From: Pagrus major
Lineage: Eukaryota; Chordata; Actinopteri; Spariformes; Sparidae
Length of the DNA stretch: 64,000 bases
Direction: 5' to 3'
Assembly: GCF_040436345.1 (NCBI RefSeq)
Contig: NC_133230.1
Location: 8,081,297-8,145,296, forward strand
The notes below the pieces were generated by a model that saw nothing but the letters and a program-made list of their open reading frames with translations, did not search any database and was not told where the DNA came from. This document shows, piece by piece, positions 28,147 through 38,600 of the stretch. How positions within the stretch are numbered: position 1 is the stretch's first letter; every line of letters starts with the position of its first letter. The position numbers and the translations under genes are program-made.

Positions 28147-29632
28147 CGTTGTCCTGCGTGTTCTCGACTGACAGCGGGCGGAAATGAAACGCGGAGATTT
28201 GAGCCAATAGCGAGCGGGGGGCGAGCTCTCACGGCCAATAAGAAAGAAGGAATTTGTAGCAAAGCCGGGTGGGCGGGACCTTGAAAGGTATCAAGTTTCC
28301 CTTTGGTACATCGCGGCCTGTCATCTCAAAGTCAGGTGTTGCTGCTTTTTCGCCCTGAGCTTAGCCTGTCAGGTAGACCGTCCTCACAGCTTGGGGTCTC
28401 TCCTGCTGCGTGGCTTTTGTCAACCTCAAACATTGCTCTAAACTTGTGTCATAGCATGCCAATTTCATCGGTAGAGCTTGTTGGAGACTCAAGGGCAAGG
28501 ACTGCCTGACTAGTACAACACAGGGGAAAAAACCCACTTTCAAAATACTATATTTTTTAATGACAATTAAATATTTTAATATTTTTTACTCATGGCTGCA
28601 TTCATGAATGTAGTGTGGTGCGTATTTGTTGTTTTTGAGTGTTATTTTGTAGTATTTTGATAATAAAACATTTATGCACTGTTGTGTACAGTTCGTACAC
28701 TACGGTAACCAGGGTAACTAGGGGAAGTCTCGCGTGATGATCATGCCTGTCGAGAGGGGTTGATGCGAGGAAAACTGGAAAATCAAATGATTGATGCATT
28801 TGTAAAACGGATAGTTAGCTATGTTCCGGTCGCTGCTCGCCAACCATTGTTGTAAAACGTATCCAAATCGCAGGATTACAATTTACAGCTTGCATTTCCC
28901 TCCTTCGCTTGAGGTATAAGGCGGCCCGAGGGGGTTAGTGATACCGTTGAATTTTCGCTAGCTAACTTTGCTAGCCATGCTAGTGCTAGCTGGTTAGCTT
29001 TGTTTACATCAAGTGCGCGCCTGGGATCTGGTGGCTAATTGCTAACCAAACGAACTTGTGATCTTAGGAGAAGCTCTTCGCTCAGTTAGACACCGACAAG
29101 GAGACACTGCTGGATAGTAAACGGGCTCAATGGCCAACTTCGACCATCTCTCGTGTAAAACGTTTGGTTGATGTCGTGAGCTAACGCTAGCTGCATAATG
29201 CTAACCTTTTGATCATGGGTCGTGTGATCATTTGATTCACTCTTGGCCCCTATACATCGCTAGGGATAATGTGAGTAATTAAAACCCATGGTGTAGTTGG
29301 TCCGAATCCAGAGAAACCTAAAATTGATCTGAAGGATCTCGGTGGTGAATTGGAGAGGCTACCAACCGGTGATGCTAACTTTAGCTAGCCGCCTGCCGAG
29401 CTAACGTTGTGCGCGTTTAGTGATAACCGCTTCAGCATGTTCGTTGTCTATTATTGTGTCTATTACTAATTCATATGCCTGCATTGACACACTGGAGTGG
29501 CTGATTGTTGCTGCACCAGGTCAGTTCATATTTCCTCCATCCACCCTGAGACTTGGCAATCTCTAGCACCGTCGCAGCGGCTGGATTTTTTTTCCCGGGC
29601 CGTGTTTCCCTGAGTCTGCGGAGTACACCGCT
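28147..29632. promoter_or_regulatory. Shared pccb/msl2 divergent promoter region
   Basis: These 1.5 kb separate the divergent start codons of pccb and msl2. Two CCAAT boxes (28204-28208 and 28235-28239) are spaced 31 bases start to start, as is common for NF-Y pairs. A GC box GGGCGGG follows at 28271-28277. All three lie within about 130 bases of the pccb start codon. CpG density is raised at 27.95-28.30 kb. The stretch 28960-29420 is rich in GCTAGC/TAGC words, and msl2 5'UTR must begin somewhere before 29633. No TATA box was assigned. Confidence 0.6.
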
Positions 29633-32600
29633 ATGAACCCCGTTAATGCAACAGCTCTGTACGTGTCCGCCAGCCGGGCCGTGCTGCAGTGTGACCCGAG
29701 GCAGCCTCACACCTTCTCAGACATGTACACGCTACTGCCCTTCTTCCGACAGTCCCTCGCATGCCTTGTCTGTGGTAAGCAACCTGATTTATTAGTTTAT
29801 AATAGCAATGCATAAGCAATCGCTCCGACGATGCTTTATATCACCACATTGCAAGATTATCAGTGCTTTCGTACCGCAAATCAGTTTCACTTCACTCAAA
29901 TGAATGGGTGTTTCATAACCTTCCTATTCATATGGACTGAAGTGTCCGTGGGTGTGCAGCAAGTGACACGATTTGATGTGCTCACCACCACCACCACAGT
30001 GTCCTCTGCAACTGAGGCTGAGCCCCAGTCATCTGTCCTCCTGTCAAGACAGATGACTCCTTTGTTGTTGTGTCTGCTGCAGAGCCATGTGTTTCCTATT
30101 CATGCTTTATTTACTCAGCTCTGCTTAGCTTGTGGAATATCAACAGCGGCACAGCTTACATTTAGACATGAGCCATGTTGACAGGATGATCTATGACAAT
30201 ATCTCTGACATCTGTTGTTTGTGTAATGGTGATTTTGGCTTGATTATTTGTGCTTTCATGCAACATTCAACCAAAACTACGGGTTTGGGGGATGTGATCA
30301 GTGAAAATCAGTAATGTGAACATATGATTACATGCCTTTTTTGTTTATTTGACTTAACTGAGGACGTTTTCGTTCAGAAATTAAGTCCAAAATCACCAAC
30401 ATTGATTCACTGATTATGATATGTCATTAATATTCCAGTCCTGCTTTAAATGCATCAGTTGGTACTGAAACAATTAGTGGATAAATTGATTAGTTTACTG
30501 ACAGAAACTATCTTTGATATTGATTAGGTCGTTTCTCAAGGAAAAACCCCTAATAAAACCAAGCTGTTGATTGAGAAAATAACTGGCTCATCAGGTCTGA
30601 TGGTTTTTGAAACTGTTTCCAGAGGCATGATGATGAATGTAAATGACCTTAAAGTGTAATTAAGCAAAGTGGATAAACATATGGATTAACAGCTCCCTCC
30701 TGTTTTCGTCTCAGGTAAACTCCTCCAGGACCCTATTTCCCCAACACATCTAGAGTGTCAGCATTACGTCTGCTTGGGCTGTAAAGGCCAGAAGATGCAG
30801 ATCAGGCCGTCGTGCAGCCGCTGTAAGGACTATTCCTGCTTCCAGGAGAACAAACAGCTCTCTTTGCTAGTGCAATGCTACAGGAAGCTCTGCCTCTATG
30901 TAACTAATTCACCGTTGCTGCAGTCAATCAGCAGCCATGTAGGAGGCTCTCCAGAGATTATGGACTTGCTAGAGGAGGTGCTGATGTCTCATGAAGAGGA
31001 GATAGAGGCAGAGGACCAAAGCCTAGTGCTAGAAGATGTGAATCCCTCTGCCCCAGAGTCACGTACCCCCACAGAGGCACCACCTGCTCCTGCAGAGCTC
31101 TCAGCTGTCCCACAGAGCTCCTCCTCTAACCCTCCCTGTTCCAATGGACCGCAGGAATGCAACGGAGAAGTGCTGGAGGACCTGGATCCCTCGTCTCCTG
31201 AGCTGGAAGTATGTGAGTTGGTAGAGGAGCAGCCACAGGCAGGCCTGTCTGTGTCCAATACTGGTTGTGGTGGTCTTGAACTGAGTCTGACCACTGGACC
31301 TTTAGCCCCAACTCCAGGCACTGTGTGCTCACTCAGGGATGGGGAATCTAGCAGCAGGGAGCTGGAGGAGGGGGAGGTGTTGCTTCTCAGTGTGGAGGAG
31401 GTGTTACAGACTTTAGATCCCCTTCAGCCCGGTCGAGATTCTCCTCATATACAGCCAGAAAGAACTCACACACACATAACAGACAGAGCACATGCTCAGA
31501 TGTACATACAGCTGGACGCAGCTCACAACTACACACAGAATCGAACAGACAGGACTAACACGGTTGTAGGCCATGGTGCCCACATAAACACATCTTCCTT
31601 CGATCCTCCTCCAACCTCAAAGCCCCCGCCAGTCCGCCTTAAACGTAAACGATCTCGTTCAGAGAGCGATAGGGAAAAGGTAAAACCCCTCCCTATCGCC
31701 TCCATCCTGCAGGGCTCCTCCACCCAACTACACACTCCAAACCCCTCTCAGACACTGCACACACAACCACCTCCACCCTCCTTAACTGTACCAGCACACA
31801 CATACTCGTCCCTTCCAAACGGGGCGCCTCCCAAGCCCAATCGCCCTGCACCGAACCACAACAAAGGTGCCAGGAAGCACGTCGATCCGGGCCCTAAGAA
31901 GCCCCATGCGAAGGCCCGCAGCGGTGGAGGCTCCAAGACCAAGGACGGAAGCAAAGACCAGCGGTTGATGTCGGGCTGCCTTGTGCCCCCAGCGCCTGTC
32001 CGGCCTCCTTATAAGAAGCCGGTGGAGAAGAAGGGCTGCAAGTGTGGCAGGGCCACCCAAAATCCATCTGTGCTGACCTGCAGGGGGCAGCGCTGTCCCT
32101 GCTACTCAAACCGCAAGGTTAGACTTTGACCACAGCATGTATGGAATATTTGGTAGTCAGATTGTCATTGATTTAACTGACCACAAGCTGAATTTTGTGT
32201 CTTATTTCCTGCTTTATATAATTACACTATTACGCTGTCCTTACACAATCCTGACTACATTCTACAAATAACACGTAACGTTAATTGGGGTGTTGGAGCA
32301 GAAATAACTTTGCAGCATTCATGTGACATTGGTGACGCGAATGATAATGATCCTTGTCTATTTTTTTGTCATGTTTCTCAGGCATGCTTGGATTGTATCT
32401 GTCGAGGTTGCCAGAACTCCTACATGGCCAACGGTGAGAAGAAGCTAGAGGCCTTCGCCGTGCCAGAGAAAGCCTTGGAGCAGACGCGGCTCACGCTCGG
32501 CATCAACCTCACCAGCATCACGGCAGCCGCGGCGCTCCGCAACCCGGCGACCACCAGCATCCGCGCGAACACCCTCCTCAACGTCGCCACAGCAACGGGG

Positions 32601-32684
32601 ACCCCCGTGACCACGGCCTTCCTGTCCCCCAGCCCCCCGCAAGATCCCAACTACGAGGACAGCCTGGAGCTGCTGATTGGATGA
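29633..32684 (+). CDS. msl2: msl2, MSL-complex RING E3 ubiquitin ligase
   Basis: Nuclear E3 ligase of the MSL histone H4K16 acetyltransferase complex. From family knowledge it ubiquitinates H2B and binds DNA through its CXC domain. Coding exons 29633-29774, 30715-32117 and 32382-32684 total 1848 nt, or 615 residues (human 577). The start MNPVNATALYVSASR is the family N-terminus. A complete C3HC4 RING is visible: C44, C47, C62, H64, C67, C70, C81, C84, split by the first intron after codon 47. The middle is Pro/Ser-rich and poorly conserved, with a conserved LLLSVEEVL block and KRKRSRSESDREKV. The CXC domain starts about residue 488 (KKGCKCGRATQNPSVL) and crosses the second intron into ACLDCICRGCQNSYMANGE. 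The Ala/Thr-rich tail is longer than in human. The gene is head to head with pccb. Confidence 0.97.
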
Positions 32685-35614
32685 GAGGCTGGGACTCCAA
32701 AAAAAAACAATAAACAGACAGCTCGGTGCTGATTGAATGTGATGGCTGATCATTGTGTCTGTCAGACAACCTGTGCCTCCCCCTCCTCCAGAGGGGAGGC
32801 AATCTAAGGCAGCTATGGGTCTGTCCTGTCCTGTAACCTGCTCTTCTTCTGTGTTGGAAAATGCTGAGTAGTAAGACTAGCATGGGTGTGCCAAAGCCTC
32901 CTGTATTGTGCCTGTGTGCCGGTGTGTTCTGTTGCCTGCCTGTAGTTAAACACTTATACTCGGTTCCAAGGCTGTTCTGTACTTCAGAGGTGCTTTTTGT
33001 TAATAGACCACAGACATACTGTAAGAGGCAATAGGAACCCATCCCAGGTTTTTGTGTTCGTTAATGTGTGCGCACAATTATAGATTTGTGCATACGTGTG
33101 ATTTTTGGAGCATCATAGTAACAAAAAACGGCATCACTATATCTCAGTCACCTGTCACAGCATTTTCCATGTATGAGTATTACTCCATGTATGTTTAAGA
33201 AATGCATAATTGGTATTAGGACGGCCCTTACTAACCCTTAACCCTGTATGTGTTCACACCTTAATTGTGAAGTATGACTAATCTATGGAGAAGTTCTGTC
33301 TCACACAAGACTGTATGCCTTTTCTACGTCGTTAACTCTCTCAATCCAAGTACTGTCGACTGATAACGAATTTGTCTTAATGAACTTGACTGATGCAGGC
33401 ATTTGTACTGTACAGGCAGCGAGATAATGTCAAAGCACTTGGCTGGCTCCACGGTTTCTGTGTGTGCAAGAGTGTGTGAGTGTGAGCGTGTGTGCGTGCG
33501 CCTGCTGAGATTTACTGTAATGTCAGCGGGGAGGCGGATGGTGGGTTGTAAGCACTTAGACTGATTGATTGGCCAAATTACAAGTAAAACCATTCTTGGT
33601 TACCATAGCAATAGGAGCACCAACAAGGAGCCTCCCAGCTCTCGTGCGCACATGCAGTTGTTTACAGTATTGCCATTTATTTAGGCTATAACTGACTGTC
33701 TTCTAAAATACTACACCGTTTATGTTCTGAGTGTGGGATTGTACATGACCGTGTGCGTGTTTAGGTAAACTGAAGCCATAGGTTGTCATTAACAAGACAA
33801 AAATATCCTCTGTGTGTGCATTTCTTCCCCTGTCGTAGTGTCCCGACTGATTAGGAGACCAACTCAGAGACTATTTTTGATACCAAGCGTTCGAGATTTG
33901 GTACCACTTGTCTTTTCGTTTTGTGTTTTGGTTAAAGCACCTTGAAGCCCTCCTATAACTCAAGAGGCCGTGTATATGTCTGTGTTCACGTTTACCGTCT
34001 CAGCTGTAACTACAACATGTTTGTCAGTCCAGTCATGGTGACCAAAAAGAGACTGAAGGACAGAGAGAGGACTCGGCAGACCAAACAAACACCTTGGTTC
34101 TCCACTCATAAGACCAGAAAGTAGCAGGTGGATTACAGTAAGATCAGCATATATGATCTATCTTCCTGCGCGCGTGTGTATGTTTCAAAATGTATTTCTG
34201 TTGGGCATTACTTGAACCCTGATTAGTTTTTGGTATTGTTTTTTTTTTTGTATGTATAAACTCTTGTTTGAGGAGTGACTCTTATTATTGCTGAAACATT
34301 CACTGCCATAATATGGAAACATGTAATACAACATGAATTAAATGATAGTTTTTTACTTTTTCAGTTGTGTGTCTTTTTGTGTAGAGGGGACATTTGTCTT
34401 GAGTTTGCTTTGAAACTTGGTCGGTGCACACAATGGCTCAACATGTTATCAACCATAACACAGCAGTGGAGGGAGGTATGTGGTTGAGGGTAATAGGCTT
34501 TTTTTCTTTTTTAGAGTTTAGAGCATCTTTTTATACTAGCCAAAGAACCAATGACTTATCAGCCCAATATTGGGACGTGTATATTATTGACTTTTTATTG
34601 GCATCAGTGAGATTCTAAAAAATCTGACATGATGAAGCCTACAGGAAGGCGAAGGCATCATCGAAGTTGCAATCCTGAGGGGAAGTTGCTGAGATGTTTC
34701 ACTCAAAACTATAAATGTGGAATTACCAAAGTCATTAAGAGTCATCGTCCGTGAACCATGAATGCTGCTGAAATACTACCGTTCTGCTCGCTAGCATGGC
34801 TAATAAGTGATTGACTATGTGGGATGATTTGTGCTCTTCTTTCACTGGATAAAGAAGCGTAAATGTGTCAGAAAACACTTTAAATACTCAGTCCATTCAT
34901 ACTAGACAGTTCTTATCTTTAAGCCCGCAGGACATCCAGATCTGTGTCATGCCACATATTCATTCATCACATTTCACAAAGAGGAAATTCAACCAAAAGT
35001 AAAGAGACCTGCTTTAAACAAAAAAAAGGCTTCGTTCATGATATCAAACATCTAAAATCTTGTCCTGTGGCATTTTTGATTTTTAATAAAGGACGAGTTA
35101 AGTGTCATGTGTCCGACAGCACTGTCATTTCCTGGGCAAGGACAGCCCTGGCTGTTGACTGTTGGACCCGCGGGCGAAACAGCTCACTCCGTTCTCAATG
35201 GAAGTCATTCACACACGAGAGCACAACATTTAATCTGCATCTATTGTGCTGCTCCAGATGACCTGGACCCTGAATGCACCACGTAATCCATGTTTGCTCT
35301 GTTATAGCAGTTCATTCTGTTTACCAGAGTTAATGACCTGTGTGAGGTTTAACTGTGACCGCTGCTGGAGTAAATACACAGCAAATGGCTTTTCTTCCAT
35401 GCCATTTCGGGCCACCAAGAGTCTGCCACTGCGGTCGGTTTGATCATATCCTAACTGCTCCACAGTCCCGAAGAAGTCCTTTGCAGTCCATTCTTCTCCA
35501 GTCCTGTACCTTCAGACAGCTGTTCATATGAGGAAGCAAACCCCTTTCATTCGGGTTAACTTTAGCTGATGTCTATATAAAGTCATCACAGTCCCGGACA
35601 CTTCTTTTTTTTCT
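32685..35614. other. msl2-tnfsf10 tail-to-tail interval with both 3'UTRs
   Basis: The genes converge here and no coding exon is evident. AATAAA at 32709-32714 is only 25 bases past the msl2 stop. Another at 35085-35090 could end a long msl2 3'UTR, which is usual for this gene. On the minus strand, tnfsf10 3'UTR begins at 35614, and TTTATT near 34593 is a possible signal. If both distal signals are used the transcripts would overlap. An X-box-like word GTTACCATAGCAAT lies at 33599-33612. A repeat-like fragment lies near 34545-34600. Confidence 0.45.
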
Positions 35615-38600
35615 TTAGCCCACGAGGAAGGCCCCAAAGTAGCTCGCCCTCCCGTCCATCTCCATGGTGCTGGCATTGCTGACAGTGATGAAGAGGCGGT
35701 CAGCAGGCTGAAGGAAGGCAGTACCGGCCTGATGCAGGGAGAAGAGACCAGGCTCCTGCCCCCGAGGCCAGCAGGCGCTCCGGGACGATTTCATCAGCAG
35801 GATGGGCACGGGGTAGGAACTCATCTGTGGGCCACATATCACATATCAAAACAAAGCTTTACATATTAGCACATAACATTGATTTGTTGTAGCTTTATTC
35901 TTACTTTTGGTGTGTTTAAGGACATTTGAGGTTTGAGAGTCATCAAAAAATCATTAGCCACAAAAAACACGTCTGACACGTGTCTTCTGTTGAAAAGACA
36001 GCACGCTTTTTTATTAGAAATGCACTATATTTGGGCCCCGAATAATCAGCCATTTGTTGGTATCTGTAAAATTAAAGCCGTTAAATAGAGCGGATAAATT
36101 GCGTTTCATTGACTTGATAGGCGCAGCATTGACACTCTCCGACACAGAAGCTTCACAGTTGGTTTGCAACCGCCGATGACCACAGACCAAAAAGAAGAAG
36201 CACGTTGTTGTCCTGCTCATGACGTCAAACTGCTGCCACAGTGGACTAGAGAGCCAAACGTGTCGTCGCTCATGGGGACATTTTTTACAGGAAAACAACA
36301 CAATTGCAATTTGCAATCCATGTTCTACTAGGGTTTGGAGAGGAGGGAAAAATTTTCTTCTTTTTAAAGGGTTATCTTATTGGTGTCAGCTTTAAGAAAC
36401 AGGTAATTATGCTTAAATATGCATCCCTACTTTATATTGTGAATTAAATCCATTGAAACTATGTGTCTATGTTGTTTCTTGCCTCACCTTCTTATAGATA
36501 TACTGGACAAGCTGTGCTCCTTCCTCCTCCCTTGCCTCCCCGTCCGTCTCCCCCGTGGAGGGCAGTCTGAAGTAGGTCTGGCCGTAGATGTAGTAAAGGC
36601 CTGCTCTGGGCACCAGCAGCTCTCCTCCCCTCAGCTCCATGTTCTGCAGGAAGGACAGACCTCTCTGGCCCTCCCACGCTCTGACTCGCTCGCCCAGGTA
36701 TCCCCTGCTGCTCCGTGAGCCTATGAGAGCATATAAAATACACGCAAATGAGCAGAAACACACACATAAACGCAACAATAAAGGTCATTCGCCCGCTTCA
36801 AGGGTGGAGTGTTGACTGAGTATCAACAGCCACTGCTTTTCAAATAAGAAACAAATGTTAAAGAGACACTCAGTCTGTAAATAAAGCTCACAGATGTGCT
36901 GACAGACCACTGGCTTTTGACCACAGTCTTAATAGGCACCAGAAGGAACAAATGTTATTAAGCTGTCCTGAGGTATGTACAGCCAACCTTCTAGTTTTAT
37001 GGCATTCGGGAAATATATTCCTCATTGACAAAGAAATACAGATTGTTTGTTTGTCAAAAAATGTCTCATCCCCTGGTCGTCAAATACTGGCGTTTTGAGT
37101 TAGCGTCCTACTCAAGCTGCCGACCCAAAGCATCAGTATTTGACCATCTTGGGATGAGACTCAAAAAACAACCGTTTTCCCAGGAAGTTACAATGTGTTG
37201 CTTTAAAAAATAATAATAATCTCCAAAAATAGATGGGCACTGTAGTTTTACGCACACTTTGCTCATACAGGATTATATGGTGAATTTGTTGGGGACTATT
37301 TTCTGCAGCGGATTAATACACAGTTGGTGCTCTAGTGAGTAAAAGGATGGTGAGTGAGAGCTAATGCACACATTTTTTCATAATGAAGGAACATAGTGCA
37401 GCAGTGTGGTGTGTTAATGATAGTATTTGGTAGGGATGCATGATATATACTGGGCCAATACTGGGAAATGTATATTATTGGCTATTTATCTGTACTGTAT
37501 GACCAACAGTGGAGCTCTATGGCACAGATGAATAAGATATATCGAGCTTTGCATGGACAGTATTGAGAGTAGATCAGGACATTACTGGTTAAGGTCATTC
37601 AATCAGGTTTATTTACTATAAGAAATACATTACCTTACTCTATCTAATCTAATAAAGCTAATATGGGAGGTCATGTGGCTTGGGCACCACTTGGCGGCGC
37701 ATTGGCCTGCTGAGTCGTCCTCCTGAATTGACACTTGTATCAAATATTTTGTCATTGTAATCAGTAAACTCTCTGATTTTGTTGATCTGTTGTGTACACG
37801 CGACATCTATCGCATGAGGGAACCCTCCTCTGTGGCTCTTCCTGAGGTTTTTTTCCATTTATTCATCCCTGCTACGAGGGTTTTTTGGGGGGGAGCTGTT
37901 CCTTACATGAAGCAAGGGGTGTAAGGACGGAGGGTGTTGTTCACTGTACAATGTGATTTCTGATTTTGGGCTTTATAAATAAAATTTAACCTGACTTGAC
38001 TTGTGGAATTAAGAAAAACTTTGACTTTGGCGTCCCCTACTGGTAGCATTAAAAAACACACTGTGGAAAACATCCCTCCTCCTTCCTGCAGACCTCCCAG
38101 GGGAGATGAATGGTCTGAGGGCAGCACAAACACTGCACTAATTACATTCAACAATTTTAAAATATAATGGGCTTCAACTGGAGTGAAACTAAATGTATTT
38201 GTAACTTGCTCAACCAAATGAAAAATAAAAGCTAAACACAGCTTGCAACTAATTATAATGGTTGAACAACCTTGTGATGTTGCTGCAATTACAGTAACTT
38301 GATTTAATGACTTGTGCTGGAATGCTTTTTCCTCCTTATTACAGATGTGTGCCTCCCAGCATCTGGGGATAAAACAAACATCTTCTGAGTAACAAAAGTT
38401 TAAGACTTTCACACTCCTGAAATTTCCGAAGATACGGTAAATGTTTGTTTAATATCGGGACGAAAAAGCAACTGAGACCTGCTGACAGACAGGACAACTG
38501 AAGGACGGAGCAGCTGCACGTCAGCAGGTCCTGACAAACATGCAGGTCTGAGAGAAGCCCTGAAGCACATTCCTCACCTCTGCCCTCTGGAAAGGTGCAG

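Noticed and set aside
31529-32109. Several minus-strand frames of 68-92 codons
   Set aside because: Antisense shadows of msl2 exon 2, which is GC-rich at this end.
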